A stretch of 64,000 nucleotides of DNA from Bacillus sp. FJAT-29790 (GTDB lineage Bacteria; Bacillota; Bacilli; Bacillales; Cytobacillaceae): positions 1,019,658 through 1,083,657 of the forward strand of contig NZ_JAHNZZ010000001.1 of assembly GCF_019039215.1 (NCBI RefSeq). Reading direction: 5' to 3'. This document shows positions 35,764-43,756 of the stretch, one piece after another. Within the stretch, counting starts at the first letter, position 1, and every line of letters begins with the position of its first letter. Below the pieces are notes generated by a model. The model ran no database searches. It was not told the origin of the DNA and worked only from the letters and a program-made list of their open reading frames with translations. Made by a program: the position numbers and the translations under genes.

Positions 35764-35940
35764 ACTTTATTTAGCAGAAGTCTCCCATCTCTATAAGTGG
35801 CGAGATGAATGCAAATAGTTATCCAATTCAGTGGGGGTTCAAACCTCGGCTGAATAAAGTTATGCCTCAGATTTATTAAAAGAATTTATCGATCAAGCTA
35901 AGGTAAAAATCTGGGCACAAATACGCCAAGGCGAATTTGA
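35763..35940 (+). repeat. Structured dispersed repeat, copy 2 (after acnA)
   Basis: 178 nt, homologous to 20725-20913. Outer arms AACTTTATTTAGC and GGCTGAATAAAGTT, the same TGGGGGTTCAAACCTCGG stem-loop, and a shared 3' part ending in CAAGGCGAATTTGA. It lacks the 13-bp segment with CTCCGGCGG found in copy 1, and its late hairpin is degraded. Confidence 0.7.
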
Positions 35941-35961
35941 ATCTAGAACGGGAGGCAATCC

Positions 35962-36378
35962 ATGGGAGCATTTTTACTTGGACCTTTTATTATTAAATAC
36001 GAGTGGTTTATCTTATTAGTTGCGGCGCTTGTTTCATACTTCATCCTGAGATGGGCAACAAAAGCTGAACGTTCATTTCAGGTCACTTTTATGAATATCA
36101 TTGGTAACGCTGTAATGATTGCTATATTAACATTCAAGTTTAGTTACGTCTTATTTCATCCTACTGTATTTTTAACAAACCCAAAGGCTATTTTATATTT
36201 TGCAGGAGGTTTAAAGGGAGCTTTTCTAGGTGCTTTTCTTGCATTTATTTATTTGTCATGGAATTATAAAAAGGGAAGCTGGCCGTTGAAACAATGGATC
36301 GCTCCGATTGTTTACGGGATTGTCACATTTTTTATTGCTTTCTGGCTGTTGAGAACCTTATTTTTTATCCTCACCTAG
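35962..36378 (+). CDS. Membrane protein upstream of yneN, 138 aa
   Basis: Four predicted helices with few charged residues (FLLGPFIIKYEWFILLVAAL and IYGIVTFFIAFWLL-type ends). RBS GGGAGGCAATCC. It ends 40 nt before yneN, so they are probably co-transcribed. The N-terminus faintly recalls Lgt-like first helices, but I see no catalytic motif. It may be a partner of the membrane-bound thioredoxin next door; that is inference. It is not part of the B. subtilis citB-yneN interval. Confidence 0.75.
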   Translation: MGAFLLGPFIIKYEWFILLVAALVSYFILRWATKAERSFQVTFMNIIGNAVMIAILTFKFSYVLFHPTVFLTNPKAILYFAGGLKGAFLGAFLAFIYLSWNYKKGSWPLKQWIAPIVYGIVTFFIAFWLLRTLFFILT

Positions 36379-36418
36379 GTTACAATACGGGTAACAGATT
36401 GAAAAGGGGTTGGGCAGC

Positions 36419-36931
36419 ATGATCAAGAAGATAATTGCAGCAGTGGTTTTAATTGCACTAATGTCAGTAGCTATTGTCCAAGCAATGGAAAAAGAAGAGC
36501 CAAAGCCTAATAATCTTCCAGGACTGGGAATCGGTTTAAAAGCCCCCGATTTTGAATTGAAAAATCTGGCTGGTGAAACGGTGAAACTCTCAGATTTTAA
36601 AGGGAAAAAGGTCATGTTAAATTTCTGGGCGACTTGGTGTCCGCCTTGTAAGGCTGAAATGCCTGATATGCAAAAGTTCTATACGGAATCTGGTGATAAA
36701 ATCGCTATTTTGGCCGTTAATATTGACCCGAAAAATGATGTTTCTGGATTTGCCGATAAAATGGGTGTGAATTTTCCAATCCTTCTAGATGAAAATGACC
36801 AAGTGAGCAAAACTTATCAAATATTGACGATTCCAACCACTTTCTTTATTGATGAAAAAGGAATCATCAGAAACAAGCATTTAAGTATTATGACAGTTGA
36901 TCTTATGAAAAAATATACGAACAATATGTAA
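36419..36931 (+). CDS. yneN: TlpA/ResA-like membrane-anchored thioredoxin (YneN)
   Basis: 170 residues: one N-terminal anchor helix (about 3-22) and an extracytoplasmic thioredoxin domain with FWATWCPPCKAEMP (CxxC about 77-80) and the cis-Pro in TIPTTFF. It should reduce disulfides outside the membrane. ATG 36419 follows AAGGGG; an in-frame TTG at 36410 lies too close. Position after acnA and before sspN matches B. subtilis yneN, which has the same length. Confidence 0.88.
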   Translation: MIKKIIAAVVLIALMSVAIVQAMEKEEPKPNNLPGLGIGLKAPDFELKNLAGETVKLSDFKGKKVMLNFWATWCPPCKAEMPDMQKFYTESGDKIAILAVNIDPKNDVSGFADKMGVNFPILLDENDQVSKTYQILTIPTTFFIDEKGIIRNKHLSIMTVDLMKKYTNNM

Positions 36932-36939
36932 AAAATAAG

Positions 36940-36968
36940 ACATCAGCTTTGAGGCTGGTGTTTTTTTA
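36940..36968 (+). terminator. Terminator of yneN
   Basis: ACATCAGC and GCTGGTGTTTTTTT stem with TTTGAG loop. Confidence 0.8.
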
Positions 36969-37058
36969 TTTGTGAACAATTTATGAATCTTCAGAAAATA
37001 AGGACCAATTTGTTTTAAAAAGTGTATGATTAAAGGGAAGTTAATAAATTTTCGAAAA

Positions 37059-37075
37059 GTTGTAATAATTACAAC
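37059..37075 (+). promoter_or_regulatory. Fur-family 7-1-7 operator
   Basis: GTTGTAATAATTACAAC is a perfect palindrome. The core TTGTAAT-A-ATTACAA differs by one base per half from both PerR (TTATAATNATTATAA) and Zur (TCGTAATNATTACGA) consensus and by two from Fur. It lies 55 bp before an fbpB-like gene. Confidence 0.65.
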
Positions 37076-37129
37076 GATAATTGTCCATAATAAATGTTAT
37101 TATAGGGTTAAAGGAAGGTGAAATAACAA

Positions 37130-37261
37130 ATGAGAAAACCACGAAAACGTTCATTCGCCGAACTTGTTTCAGAAAATAAACGTCAAATTTTAAAAGATCG
37201 AGCTGCAATGGAGAAAATCGAAGAACGATTAGAAGAGAAGCGGCTTCATAAAGCAGAATAA
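37130..37261 (+). CDS. FbpB-family small basic protein
   Basis: 43 residues, MRKPRKRSFAELVSENKRQI at the start and KIEERLEEKRLHKAE at the end. This is the FbpB pattern (KRSFxELVxENKRQ...L). In B. subtilis, FbpA, FbpB and FbpC are Fur-regulated helpers of the iron-sparing RNA FsrA. RBS AAGGAAGGTGAAATAACAA. A Fur-family box lies upstream, which fits metal or peroxide control. The gene interrupts the yneN-sspN order of B. subtilis. Confidence 0.8.
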   Translation: MRKPRKRSFAELVSENKRQILKDRAAMEKIEERLEEKRLHKAE

Positions 37262-37301
37262 CATTTATTACTATAAATAAAACGTAAATAAAACCCTCCT
37301 C

Positions 37302-37335
37302 AAAAGTACATACTTTAACTGAGGAGGGATTTTTT
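37302..37335 (+). terminator. Hairpin that is both fbpB terminator and sspN ribosome-site trap
   Basis: CCCTCCTC pairs with GAGGAGGG, followed by ATTTTTT. The 3' arm is the sspN Shine-Dalgarno and the T tract abuts the ATG at 37336. Confidence 0.8.
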
Positions 37336-37479
37336 ATGAGCAATCCGAAAAGAAGCCCAAATGATTTTAAACCTGATCATATCGGAACCCAGTCACGTGC
37401 ATTTGGTGGCAATAAAGGAAAGAAAATGCAGGATCAAACAAGCCCCAACCCCCAAGTTATTCAAACAAAAGGTGAATAA
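37336..37479 (+). CDS. sspN: Small acid-soluble spore protein N
   Basis: 47 residues. The end [19 protein letters not shown] and the [15 protein letters not shown] stretch match SspN of B. subtilis. Forespore-specific, normally transcribed with tlp. Its ribosome site lies in the 3' arm of a terminator hairpin, so read-through RNA from the fbpB-like gene should not translate it well. A terminator follows, separating it from tlp. Confidence 0.9.
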   Translation: MSNPKRSPNDFKPDHIGTQSRAFGGNKGKKMQDQTSPNPQVIQTKGE

Positions 37480-37483
37480 TTTT

Positions 37484-37521
37484 TGCCCGCCGCATCATTC
37501 CCCCGATGTGGCGGTTTTTTT
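37484..37521 (+). terminator. Terminator after sspN
   Basis: CCGCCGCATC and GATGTGGCGGTTTTTTT stem-loop. Confidence 0.85.
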
Positions 37522-37657
37522 AATTGATCGTAATAAATGATACTGAATTACCTCATTTTCAGTACTAAAAACAACCACTCTTTTCCGTTGATAATTTTTC
37601 GCGAAATTCACAAACTAATTTTGTATCATCAGTCACATCTAAAGGAGGAACAATAAA

Positions 37658-37909
37658 ATGGCATACAACAATAAGCCGAACCCAGATGATCGTAGCGATA
37701 ATGTTGAAAAGCTGCAAACAATGATCGACAATACAATTGAAAATATAAATAAAGCAGAAGAAACTTTAAGTTTTTCTAATGGGGAAGAACGAGCAAGAAT
37801 TGAGGCGAAAAACGAACGCCGAAAAGAAAGTATTGAGGGAATGCGTGCTGAAATAAAAGATGAAAGCCAAGCCCGACAAAATGGATATAATGAAAATAAA
37901 ACTCATTAA
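37658..37909 (+). CDS. tlp: Small acid-soluble spore protein Tlp
   Basis: 83 residues: [19 protein letters not shown] and [13 protein letters not shown] then [20 protein letters not shown] are characteristic of Tlp. It is a helical spore protein, not a true thioredoxin despite its name. RBS AAAGGAGGAACAATAAA. The gene order sspN-tlp is that of B. subtilis. Confidence 0.93.
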   Translation: MAYNNKPNPDDRSDNVEKLQTMIDNTIENINKAEETLSFSNGEERARIEAKNERRKESIEGMRAEIKDESQARQNGYNENKTH

Positions 37910-37919
37910 CTTGAAATTT

Positions 37920-37955
37920 CGAAAAGTCCTGACCGATTTGTGGTCAGGACTTTGT
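37920..37955 (+). terminator. Terminator of tlp
   Basis: AAAGTCCTGACC and GGTCAGGACTTTG stem. Confidence 0.85.
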
Positions 37956-38192
37956 TTATGGCCCAGCTTTTAGGTGCAGATTCTAAAGGACCACGTCCCA
38001 AAGCGGTTAAGGTAGTATTATCTTAGATTATGACATGATATGAGGTGAATAAGTATGAACTAGTTAACAAATCCTAAAAAGAAATGAACATAGAGAATCG
38101 TAAACCTAGCGGGATCAAAGATTTTTCAGCGCAATATGTTTAGATGCAACCTCTGTATAATAGCCCAAGTAAGATTGGAGGAATTTGTAAAC

Positions 38193-38339
38193 ATGAACAA
38201 GCAACAAGTAATTATATGTGAGGATGATAAAGATATGATGCATCATTTAATGGCGGAGCAAATTGCTTATATTTGTGTTGAAGAAGAGGAGGAACGGATG
38301 AAAGCGGAATTGGCAAATCACAAAGGGCACGTAACGTAA
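38193..38339 (+). CDS. Small acidic hypothetical protein, 48 aa
   Basis: ATG 38193 behind TTGGAGGAATTTGTAAAC. Product contains QVIICEDDKDMMHHL and a helical acidic stretch VEEEEERMKAEL. Its stop codon directly abuts the next start, so the two genes form one unit. Unknown function. An upstream in-frame ATG at 38136 has no ribosome site. Confidence 0.6.
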   Translation: MNKQQVIICEDDKDMMHHLMAEQIAYICVEEEEERMKAELANHKGHVT

Positions 38340-38672
38340 ATGAAAGAGAAATTAAATCGAACAATAATCAGTCTTGTTTTCCTTTTATGTCTTCTATATC
38401 CAGAGCATATTCCCTCATATGCAGATCCAGCTGAACTGTCTTATGCAAAATGGGGGCAATTAGCAATGAAGACAGCAAAAGAAAAGTATCCAACAGCTGC
38501 GATTGTCGATTATCTCCATATCGGAAGAGAAAATAAAAATCATACATCCATTGAAAAATTTAAACTCTTGCTCAAGGAAAACGAGAAGGAGTTTGCATTA
38601 TATATCACAATTGAGTTTAACCCCAAAAACGATGCTATTATTCAAATAAACATTAAAAAAGCTTCTAACTAG
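38340..38672 (+). CDS. DUF3889-type secreted protein
   Basis: 110 residues: signal peptide (about 1-28, ending PSYAD), then YAKWGQLAMKTAKEKYPTAA and a beta-rich C-terminal half (FALYITIEFN...IIQINIKK). This corresponds to the DUF3889 family (for example B. subtilis YqzG) as I remember it. No ribosome site of its own; coupled to the preceding stop codon. Confidence 0.75.
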   Translation: MKEKLNRTIISLVFLLCLLYPEHIPSYADPAELSYAKWGQLAMKTAKEKYPTAAIVDYLHIGRENKNHTSIEKFKLLLKENEKEFALYITIEFNPKNDAIIQINIKKASN

Positions 38673-38797
38673 ACGGAATATAAAATACTAGCGGCGAGAT
38701 TTTGTCGACACTACCTCCTAAATATGCCCACTTTTTGAAGTGGTGTCGGCATCATCATCAGAGTGATTATAATAATATTATGTAAACCAAATGACTA

Positions 38798-38828
38798 AAG
38801 GACTTCCCACAACGGGAAGCCTTATTTA
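38798..38828. terminator. Terminator between convergent genes
   Basis: AAGGACTTCCC and GGGAAGCCTTATTT stem-loop. Confidence 0.7.
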
Positions 38829-38834
38829 AATTTA

Positions 38835-39014
38835 TTACTCTTCAATTAATTGAAGGATAGGAACACTCATTTCATTCTCAGGGTCAGTCTTTGAATAAAT
38901 CCTAGCGATTTTCGTTTTTTCGTCAACGTGTTGGATAATTACTGCATTACCCTCAAAAGTAACTTGAATCATATCAGCGGAATCCATTATTTCTTTTGCT
39001 CGGCCTACATTCAA
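38835..39014 (-). CDS. sspH: H-type small acid-soluble spore protein
   Basis: 59 residues starting MNVGRAKEIMDSADMIQVTF, with KIARIYSKTDPENEMSVPIL near the end. The N(V/A)GRAxEI start and the ARIYxxxDPENExxVP core define the SspH family. TTG start 9 nt from AAGGAGG. Isolated from the citB-linked spore genes. Confidence 0.9.
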   Translation of the reverse strand: MNVGRAKEIMDSADMIQVTFEGNAVIIQHVDEKTKIARIYSKTDPENEMSVPILQLIEE

Positions 39015-39229
39015 TTGTACATTCCTCCTTGAATAATAATTTGGCTTATTTAAAGAATTTTATTCGGAAACTGAGAGGATTGCCCATTTATCCACTGTGT
39101 AAGCGTTAAAGATATTTTACATGGGATATAGCGCTAGTATAAGGTTCATGATGCCCGTAACCTTCCAGCAAAGAGAAAAGCGGTCACCATAAGTGCCTAT
39201 AATAATCTTTTACGAATGTGATTACATTA

Positions 39230-39262
39230 AAAAGAACGAGTGGCAATGCCTCTCGTTCTGCA
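39230..39262 (-). terminator. Terminator of sda
   Basis: AGAACGAG...CTCGTTCT stem with T tract on the minus strand. Confidence 0.75.
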
Positions 39263-39270
39263 ACTTAAAA

Positions 39271-39402
39271 TTATTTCTTAATTGCTTTTAACCCACGTTT
39301 TTTAATTTCCATTTTTAATATCCGAATCCAATCTTTTTCCGAACCAGACTTCAATGCATCACGATACGAGACGACTAACTGTTCATTACTCATAATCTTC
39401 AT
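39271..39402 (-). CDS. sda: Sda-type sporulation checkpoint protein
   Basis: 43 residues: MSNEQLVVSYRDALKSG and WIRILKMEIKKRGL form the expected helical hairpin. Sda binds the histidine kinase KinA and blocks the phosphorelay when replication is disturbed. ATG 39402 with AGGAGG upstream. The sequence is diverged from B. subtilis Sda, so it might be a paralogue with another kinase as partner. Confidence 0.78.
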   Translation of the reverse strand: MKIMSNEQLVVSYRDALKSGSEKDWIRILKMEIKKRGLKAIKK

Positions 39403-39622
39403 TCTGCATAACCTCCTAAGGGAATGGATTGAATATTCTTGCTATTAATCCATTTTAAACGTTTTGTTCTAATTTGAAAACCCAAAAAACATAGAAATTC
39501 GAAAAAGGGACTTTCGAACCTGAAAAATAATTATTTACAATGGGTGACGCAATCTATATCTCTTTTTTTAAATATGGATATTCGAAAATATTGAATATTC
39601 AGCTATATGTGGTAACATAAAT

Positions 39623-39636
39623 TGTAAGCGTTTTTT
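39623..39636 (+). promoter_or_regulatory. Candidate cre (CcpA) site
   Basis: TGTAAGCGTTTTTT matches TGWAAGCGTTWNCA-type cre at 13 of 14 positions, 48 bp before the acyl-CoA synthetase start. A weaker match (TGTAAGCGTTAAAG) is found at 39098. Confidence 0.5.
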
Positions 39637-39683
39637 TACAAACATGCAATTACATGGAGAGAGAGGATAAAAGGGGGTATTCG

Positions 39684-41336
39684 ATGACAGAATTATTACA
39701 TATGACAGTCGGTAAGCTTCTGGAGAAAAAAGCACAACTTCATCCTGAACATGAAGCGGTTGTTTATGCTGATAGAGGATTGCGGATGACGTACAAGCAA
39801 TTTGATCAATATTGCCGAAAAACGGCAAAGGGACTGATGAAACTTGGTCTTGAAAAGGGGGAACATATTGCTGTTTGGGGGACAAACACACCCGAATGGC
39901 TAACAAGCCAGTTTGCTACAGGAAAAATGGGGGCTATTCTTGTTACCGTAAATACGAATTATCGCACAACCGAGCTTGAATATTTATTAAAACAATCAGA
40001 TGCAACTACGATTATTTTAATGGATCAATTTCGTGATGCTTCATACATAGATATGCTATATGAAATCGCCCCAGAGTTAAAGACAAGTGAACCTGGCCAC
40101 CTGCAAAGTGCACGCCTGCCTTTTTTGAAAAATGTGATTGTGCTTAGCGATAAGCGTTATCCAGGCACCTTTAGCTGGAGTGATATTTTAACAATGGGGG
40201 AGGATGTTTCCGAAAAAGAGCTTGATGAACGGATGAATAATCTTGATCCTAACGATGTCATTAATATGCAATACACCTCTGGAACGACCGGTTTTCCGAA
40301 AGGTGTCATGCTTACGCATAATAATATTGTCAACAATGGACTAAATATCGCTAATTGTATGCGTTTAACAAAAGAAGATCGACTTTGTATTCCCGTTCCC
40401 TTTTTTCATTGTTTTGGCTGCGTGCTTGGCACTCTTGCATGTGTATCGGTCGGTGCGACTATTGTGCCAGTACAGGAATTCAGTCCAAAGGCTGTTCTGC
40501 AAACGGTGCAAGATGAGAAGTGTACAGGCCTGCATGGTGTACCAACAATGTTCATTGCCAAATTAAACGATCCGGATTTCAGCAAATATGATTTATCATC
40601 ATTAAGAACCGGGATAATGGCGGGCTCCAATTGCCCAATAGAAGTGATGAAGGCAGTCATCGAAAAAATGGGGGCCAGTGAAATTACGATTGCCTATGGT
40701 CAAACGGAATCTTCCCCAGTAATTACCCAGACAAGAACGGATGATCCGATTGAACTTCGCGTCGAATCTGTCGGCAAAGCTTTGCCAAACGTGGAAGTTA
40801 AAATCGTTGAACCTGGTACAAATCGAGAAGTGCCAAGGGGAGTGCAAGGAGAGTTATGCACAAGAGGTTATCACGTAATGAAAGGCTACTACAAGAATCT
40901 TGAAGCGACGAAAGAAGCCATCGATGCTGACGGCTGGCTTCACACGGGAGATTTAGCTGTTATGAATGAAAACGGCTATTGTAAAATTACCGGACGTTTA
41001 AAAGATATGATTATTCGAGGTGGGGAAAATATTTATCCGCGTGAAATTGAAGAATTCCTTTATTCCCACCCTAGCATCCTTGATGTTCAAGTGGTTGGTG
41101 TTCCGGATGCAGTGTATGGGGAAGAAGTTGTCGCATGGATCATCTTAAAAGAGGGTGAGATTGTTTCAAGTGAAGAGATTCGTGAATATTGCAAGGGAAA
41201 AATTTCACGTCATAAAATTCCTCGTTATATCGAATTTACGAATGCCTACCCGATGACCGCATCAGGGAAAATTCAAAAGTTCCTCCTACGCGAGCAGGCG
41301 ATGGAAGCGTTTGAAAAAGAAACATCAAACAAATAA
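39684..41336 (+). CDS. yngI: Acyl-CoA synthetase, YngI-like (AMP-binding)
   Basis: 550 residues of the ANL superfamily; activates a fatty or short-chain acid to its CoA ester through an acyl-adenylate. Motifs: P-loop YTSGTTGFPKG, GYGQTE-like IAYGQTESSP, hinge TGRLKDMIIRGGENIYP and catalytic Lys near SGKIQKF. Very similar along its length to B. subtilis YngI as I recall. ATG 39684 follows AAAGGGGGT; the upstream frame lacks a site. A cre-like site upstream suggests carbon catabolite repression. Confidence 0.9.
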   Translation: MTELLHMTVGKLLEKKAQLHPEHEAVVYADRGLRMTYKQFDQYCRKTAKGLMKLGLEKGEHIAVWGTNTPEWLTSQFATGKMGAILVTVNTNYRTTELEYLLKQSDATTIILMDQFRDASYIDMLYEIAPELKTSEPGHLQSARLPFLKNVIVLSDKRYPGTFSWSDILTMGEDVSEKELDERMNNLDPNDVINMQYTSGTTGFPKGVMLTHNNIVNNGLNIANCMRLTKEDRLCIPVPFFHCFGCVLGTLACVSVGATIVPVQEFSPKAVLQTVQDEKCTGLHGVPTMFIAKLNDPDFSKYDLSSLRTGIMAGSNCPIEVMKAVIEKMGASEITIAYGQTESSPVITQTRTDDPIELRVESVGKALPNVEVKIVEPGTNREVPRGVQGELCTRGYHVMKGYYKNLEATKEAIDADGWLHTGDLAVMNENGYCKITGRLKDMIIRGGENIYPREIEEFLYSHPSILDVQVVGVPDAVYGEEVVAWIILKEGEIVSSEEIREYCKGKISRHKIPRYIEFTNAYPMTASGKIQKFLLREQAMEAFEKETSNK

Positions 41337-41461
41337 TAAGTATTTTCTCCGTCTTTTCTCAAACTAAAGCCGTATTTATAACTCGTTCATACGACGAATG
41401 TGAGTAATCCGGTTTGGGGATAAAATGAATTTAAAGTTGAGAAAAGATGGGAGAGATAGAA

Positions 41462-41626
41462 ATGTTTGACCAAATTTATGTTCTAGAAATGCTACAAAAA
41501 CAGAAACAAGAAGAAATAAGGCAAAAACCATATTTCGCTTATCAAAAAATGGCCAATAAATCCAAGCATAGGTTTTGTAGCCTACCCGTTGTTAGAATGC
41601 TTCCACCATGCCAATGTGACAAATGA
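41462..41626 (+). CDS. Small protein with C-terminal CxC, 54 aa
   Basis: ATG behind GGGAGAGATAGAA. The product (MFDQIYVLEMLQKQKQEEIR...) is helical at first, ends in MLPPCQCDK and is followed by a terminator. Not recognised. The short CxC tail may bind metal. Confidence 0.55.
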   Translation: MFDQIYVLEMLQKQKQEEIRQKPYFAYQKMANKSKHRFCSLPVVRMLPPCQCDK

Positions 41627-41643
41627 AAAGGAATAACGCACAA

Positions 41644-41680
41644 AAAATAAGACCGCGCTAATAGTCGCGGTCTTATTTGA
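41644..41680 (+). terminator. Terminator
   Basis: AAAATAAGACCGCG and CGCGGTCTTATTT perfect stem with T tract. Confidence 0.88.
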
Positions 41681-41774
41681 TCATTATTAATGGAAAAATA
41701 ATTAGATTCATGTTGCAGCGAGCCGGTTATATTCTTTATACTAAACAAATAAGAAAGAATAAGGAGTGGCTCAA

Positions 41775-41978
41775 ATGATTCATCAAAGCTGGAATAAACA
41801 GGAGACATTGAAAAAAGTAAAATGTATACACACGGATGCGGCCAAATACATAGTTAACAGAACTTTAACAGTTGGGAATATATACGACGTTAAAAATGAG
41901 ACAGAAGAGTTTTACTTTATTATCGATAATTCAGGAAAAATCGGAGGCTTTTATAAAGATTATTTTCAGGACGCATAA
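41775..41978 (+). CDS. Small DUF6501-type protein, 67 aa
   Basis: ATG 41775 lies 8 nt from AAGGAG. HTDAAKYIVNRTLTVGNIYD and EEFYFIIDNSGKIGGFYK give a small beta-barrel-like appearance. This matches the family named DUF6501 in Bacillus as I remember it. Cytoplasmic, unknown role. Confidence 0.68.
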   Translation: MIHQSWNKQETLKKVKCIHTDAAKYIVNRTLTVGNIYDVKNETEEFYFIIDNSGKIGGFYKDYFQDA

Positions 41979-42107
41979 GATTTATGATAGGGCCTCATTA
42001 AAGACTGGATTAGATCAGGTGGGCATGTTCGTGACACCGTATATTTCTGCATTTTAAAAGACGAGTGTCCGGATGTAAAGGAATGGATTATTGCATAAAT
42101 ATTAAGA

Positions 42108-42142
42108 GGATCTAACCTTCCTTTGGCTAGATCCCCTTTTTG
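42108..42142 (-). terminator. Terminator of the lipoprotein gene
   Basis: GGATCTAACC...GGCTAGATCCCC stem between convergent genes. Confidence 0.65.
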
Positions 42143-42148
42143 TTTATT

Positions 42149-42832
42149 TTACCATCTATAGTTAGGGAAAACACTGCGGGCTGTCGTATGGAATTCATTA
42201 TAGAAACCTGAAATTGGGTGGCCCATTCGAATACGATTTACATAACCACTCATTCGACCATAAAAATCGGGACTAACTGACACATATACATTCATAACGG
42301 CAGGATCAGCCATTTTTACTTGATTTATGATTTTACTTTCGAGTGTACTCGTTAATTCATTTGTGCCAGGAATAAATTTAGCAGCAACAAAGGCATTACG
42401 ATTTGAAACGATCGCATTTGCTTGATCAATTTCTGGCAACGCAAGAACCGCTTGTGCCACACGGTCTGCTACATACATATTTGGTGTTGCATTTAACGGA
42501 TTAAATCCAGTTCCAACTGGTCCAGTCATATTACCAGTCATATTGCCAGTGTAATTATTATTGTAGCCAGTGTTGTAATTGTAATTATCCCGATAGTTAT
42601 CCCGGTAATTAACTCGGTCATTAACCCGATAGTTATCCCGGAAATTATCCCGGTCATTAACCCGATAGTTATCCCGGAAATTATCCCCGGTAATCGGATT
42701 GCTCACGCGGGTCGGTCCTGTTACACCGTCCTGATTTCTGAGTGCTGTATCATTCACACCATGCCTATTGACACCACATGCGGAAAGAATAACAGCTGTT
42801 AATGCTACTGCGATTAAAGCTTGACGTTTCAT
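42149..42832 (-). CDS. YhcN/YlaJ-family sporulation lipoprotein
   Basis: 227 residues. Lipobox ILSAC near residue 20; an Asn/Arg/Asp/Tyr-rich low-complexity region (about 45-105) with 8-residue repeats such as DNYRVNDR; then the YhcN/YlaJ domain (VADRVAQAVLALPEIDQANAI...). Related proteins sit in the spore inner membrane and help germination. ATG 42832 behind AAGGAGTGATTTG. The repeat region is probably length-variable. Confidence 0.87.
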   Translation of the reverse strand: MKRQALIAVALTAVILSACGVNRHGVNDTALRNQDGVTGPTRVSNPITGDNFRDNYRVNDRDNFRDNYRVNDRVNYRDNYRDNYNYNTGYNNNYTGNMTGNMTGPVGTGFNPLNATPNMYVADRVAQAVLALPEIDQANAIVSNRNAFVAAKFIPGTNELTSTLESKIINQVKMADPAVMNVYVSVSPDFYGRMSGYVNRIRMGHPISGFYNEFHTTARSVFPNYRW

Positions 42833-42980
42833 CAAATCACTCCTTTTTATTTGTGGTTCTATGTTATATTTCCTTCTTTATTTCTTCATTATTCAACTGG
42901 ATTTAATTGCCGGAATTTGCGTTTGATAAAAGCAAAAGAATGGTAAAATAAAGAGAATAAAAAGCATGGGGGGAAATTAT

Positions 42981-43361
42981 TTGACGTATGTTTTTATCGG
43001 GGTTGGCGGTATAGTGGGGAGCTTGCTTAGGTATTTTACCTCAGTTTTATCAGTTCAGCTGTGGGGCAATCAATTCCCTTTCGGAACACTTTTCGTAAAC
43101 ATTCTCGGCGCCTTTCTGCTCGGCATTTTTACATGCAGAGTAAGTCAAAAAGGTAACCTTAGCCCTAATCTCGTACTAGCCATTGGCACGGGAGCGATCG
43201 GTTCTTTTACCACTTTGTCGACTTTAAGCATAGAAACCGTTTCTTTAATCGAAAGTGGTGCTTTCTTTAGTGCCTTTTTATACTTACTATTAAGTATGGC
43301 AGGCGGGATCTCGGCAGCATTTATTGGGTATCGGTGGAAAAGGGAGAAAAAGTACGGATGA
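42981..43361 (+). CDS. crcB: Fluoride ion channel CrcB (first of two)
   Basis: About 126 residues, four helices. GFGTLFVNILGAFLLG-like (PFGTLFVNILGAFLLG) and GAIGSFTTLSTLSIE carry the conserved Asn and Phe-box Phe residues of Fluc channels. TTG 42981 has GGGGGG upstream; ATG 42966 is an alternative adding five residues. The gene overlaps the second crcB by four bases (ATGA). No fluoride riboswitch was seen upstream. Confidence 0.9.
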   Translation: MTYVFIGVGGIVGSLLRYFTSVLSVQLWGNQFPFGTLFVNILGAFLLGIFTCRVSQKGNLSPNLVLAIGTGAIGSFTTLSTLSIETVSLIESGAFFSAFLYLLLSMAGGISAAFIGYRWKREKKYG

Positions 43362-43714
43362 TAAATATATTACTAATCGGAATTGGCGGTTTTTTAGGTG
43401 CAATAGCTCGTTACATAACAGTTAATTACATAAAAAGGAGATCACGGATAAAATTACCGATCGGAACCTTGACAGTCAATTTATTAGGTTCTTTTTTATT
43501 AGGATATCTATTAGGTATGGATGGAAAAGGGAGTTTGTTTTTATTTTTGGGAACCGGGTTTATGGGGGCTTTTACAACATTTTCGACGTTTAAATTAGAG
43601 GCGATCCAACTTGTGGATGCAAAGGAAAAACGGTCTGCTTTTAGTTATATCATTCTGACCTATGCGGGTGGAATTACACTGGCTTTTTTAGGAATGATTT
43701 TGGCGAGAATGTAA
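43358..43714 (+). CDS. crcB: Fluoride ion channel CrcB (second of two)
   Basis: 118 residues, four helices: PIGTLTVNLLGSFLLGYLLG and GFMGAFTTFSTFKLE. Tandem crcB genes in Bacilli are expected to encode the two halves of a heterodimeric dual-topology channel. The ATG overlaps the stop of the first gene, guaranteeing coupled translation. Confidence 0.9.
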   Translation: MINILLIGIGGFLGAIARYITVNYIKRRSRIKLPIGTLTVNLLGSFLLGYLLGMDGKGSLFLFLGTGFMGAFTTFSTFKLEAIQLVDAKEKRSAFSYIILTYAGGITLAFLGMILARM

Positions 43715-43715
43715 A

Positions 43716-43748
43716 AAAATAAGCACGGCAAAAGCCATGCTCATTTCC
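43716..43748. terminator. Bidirectional terminator
   Basis: AAATAAGCACGGC and GCCATGCTCATTT stem between crcB and yidC2. Confidence 0.75.
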
Positions 43749-43756
43749 AAATGAAA

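Noticed and set aside
42836-42980. Fluoride riboswitch before crcB
   Set aside because: The leader has no GGNGAUGG...UUCGCC-like core; only a plain upstream region is seen.
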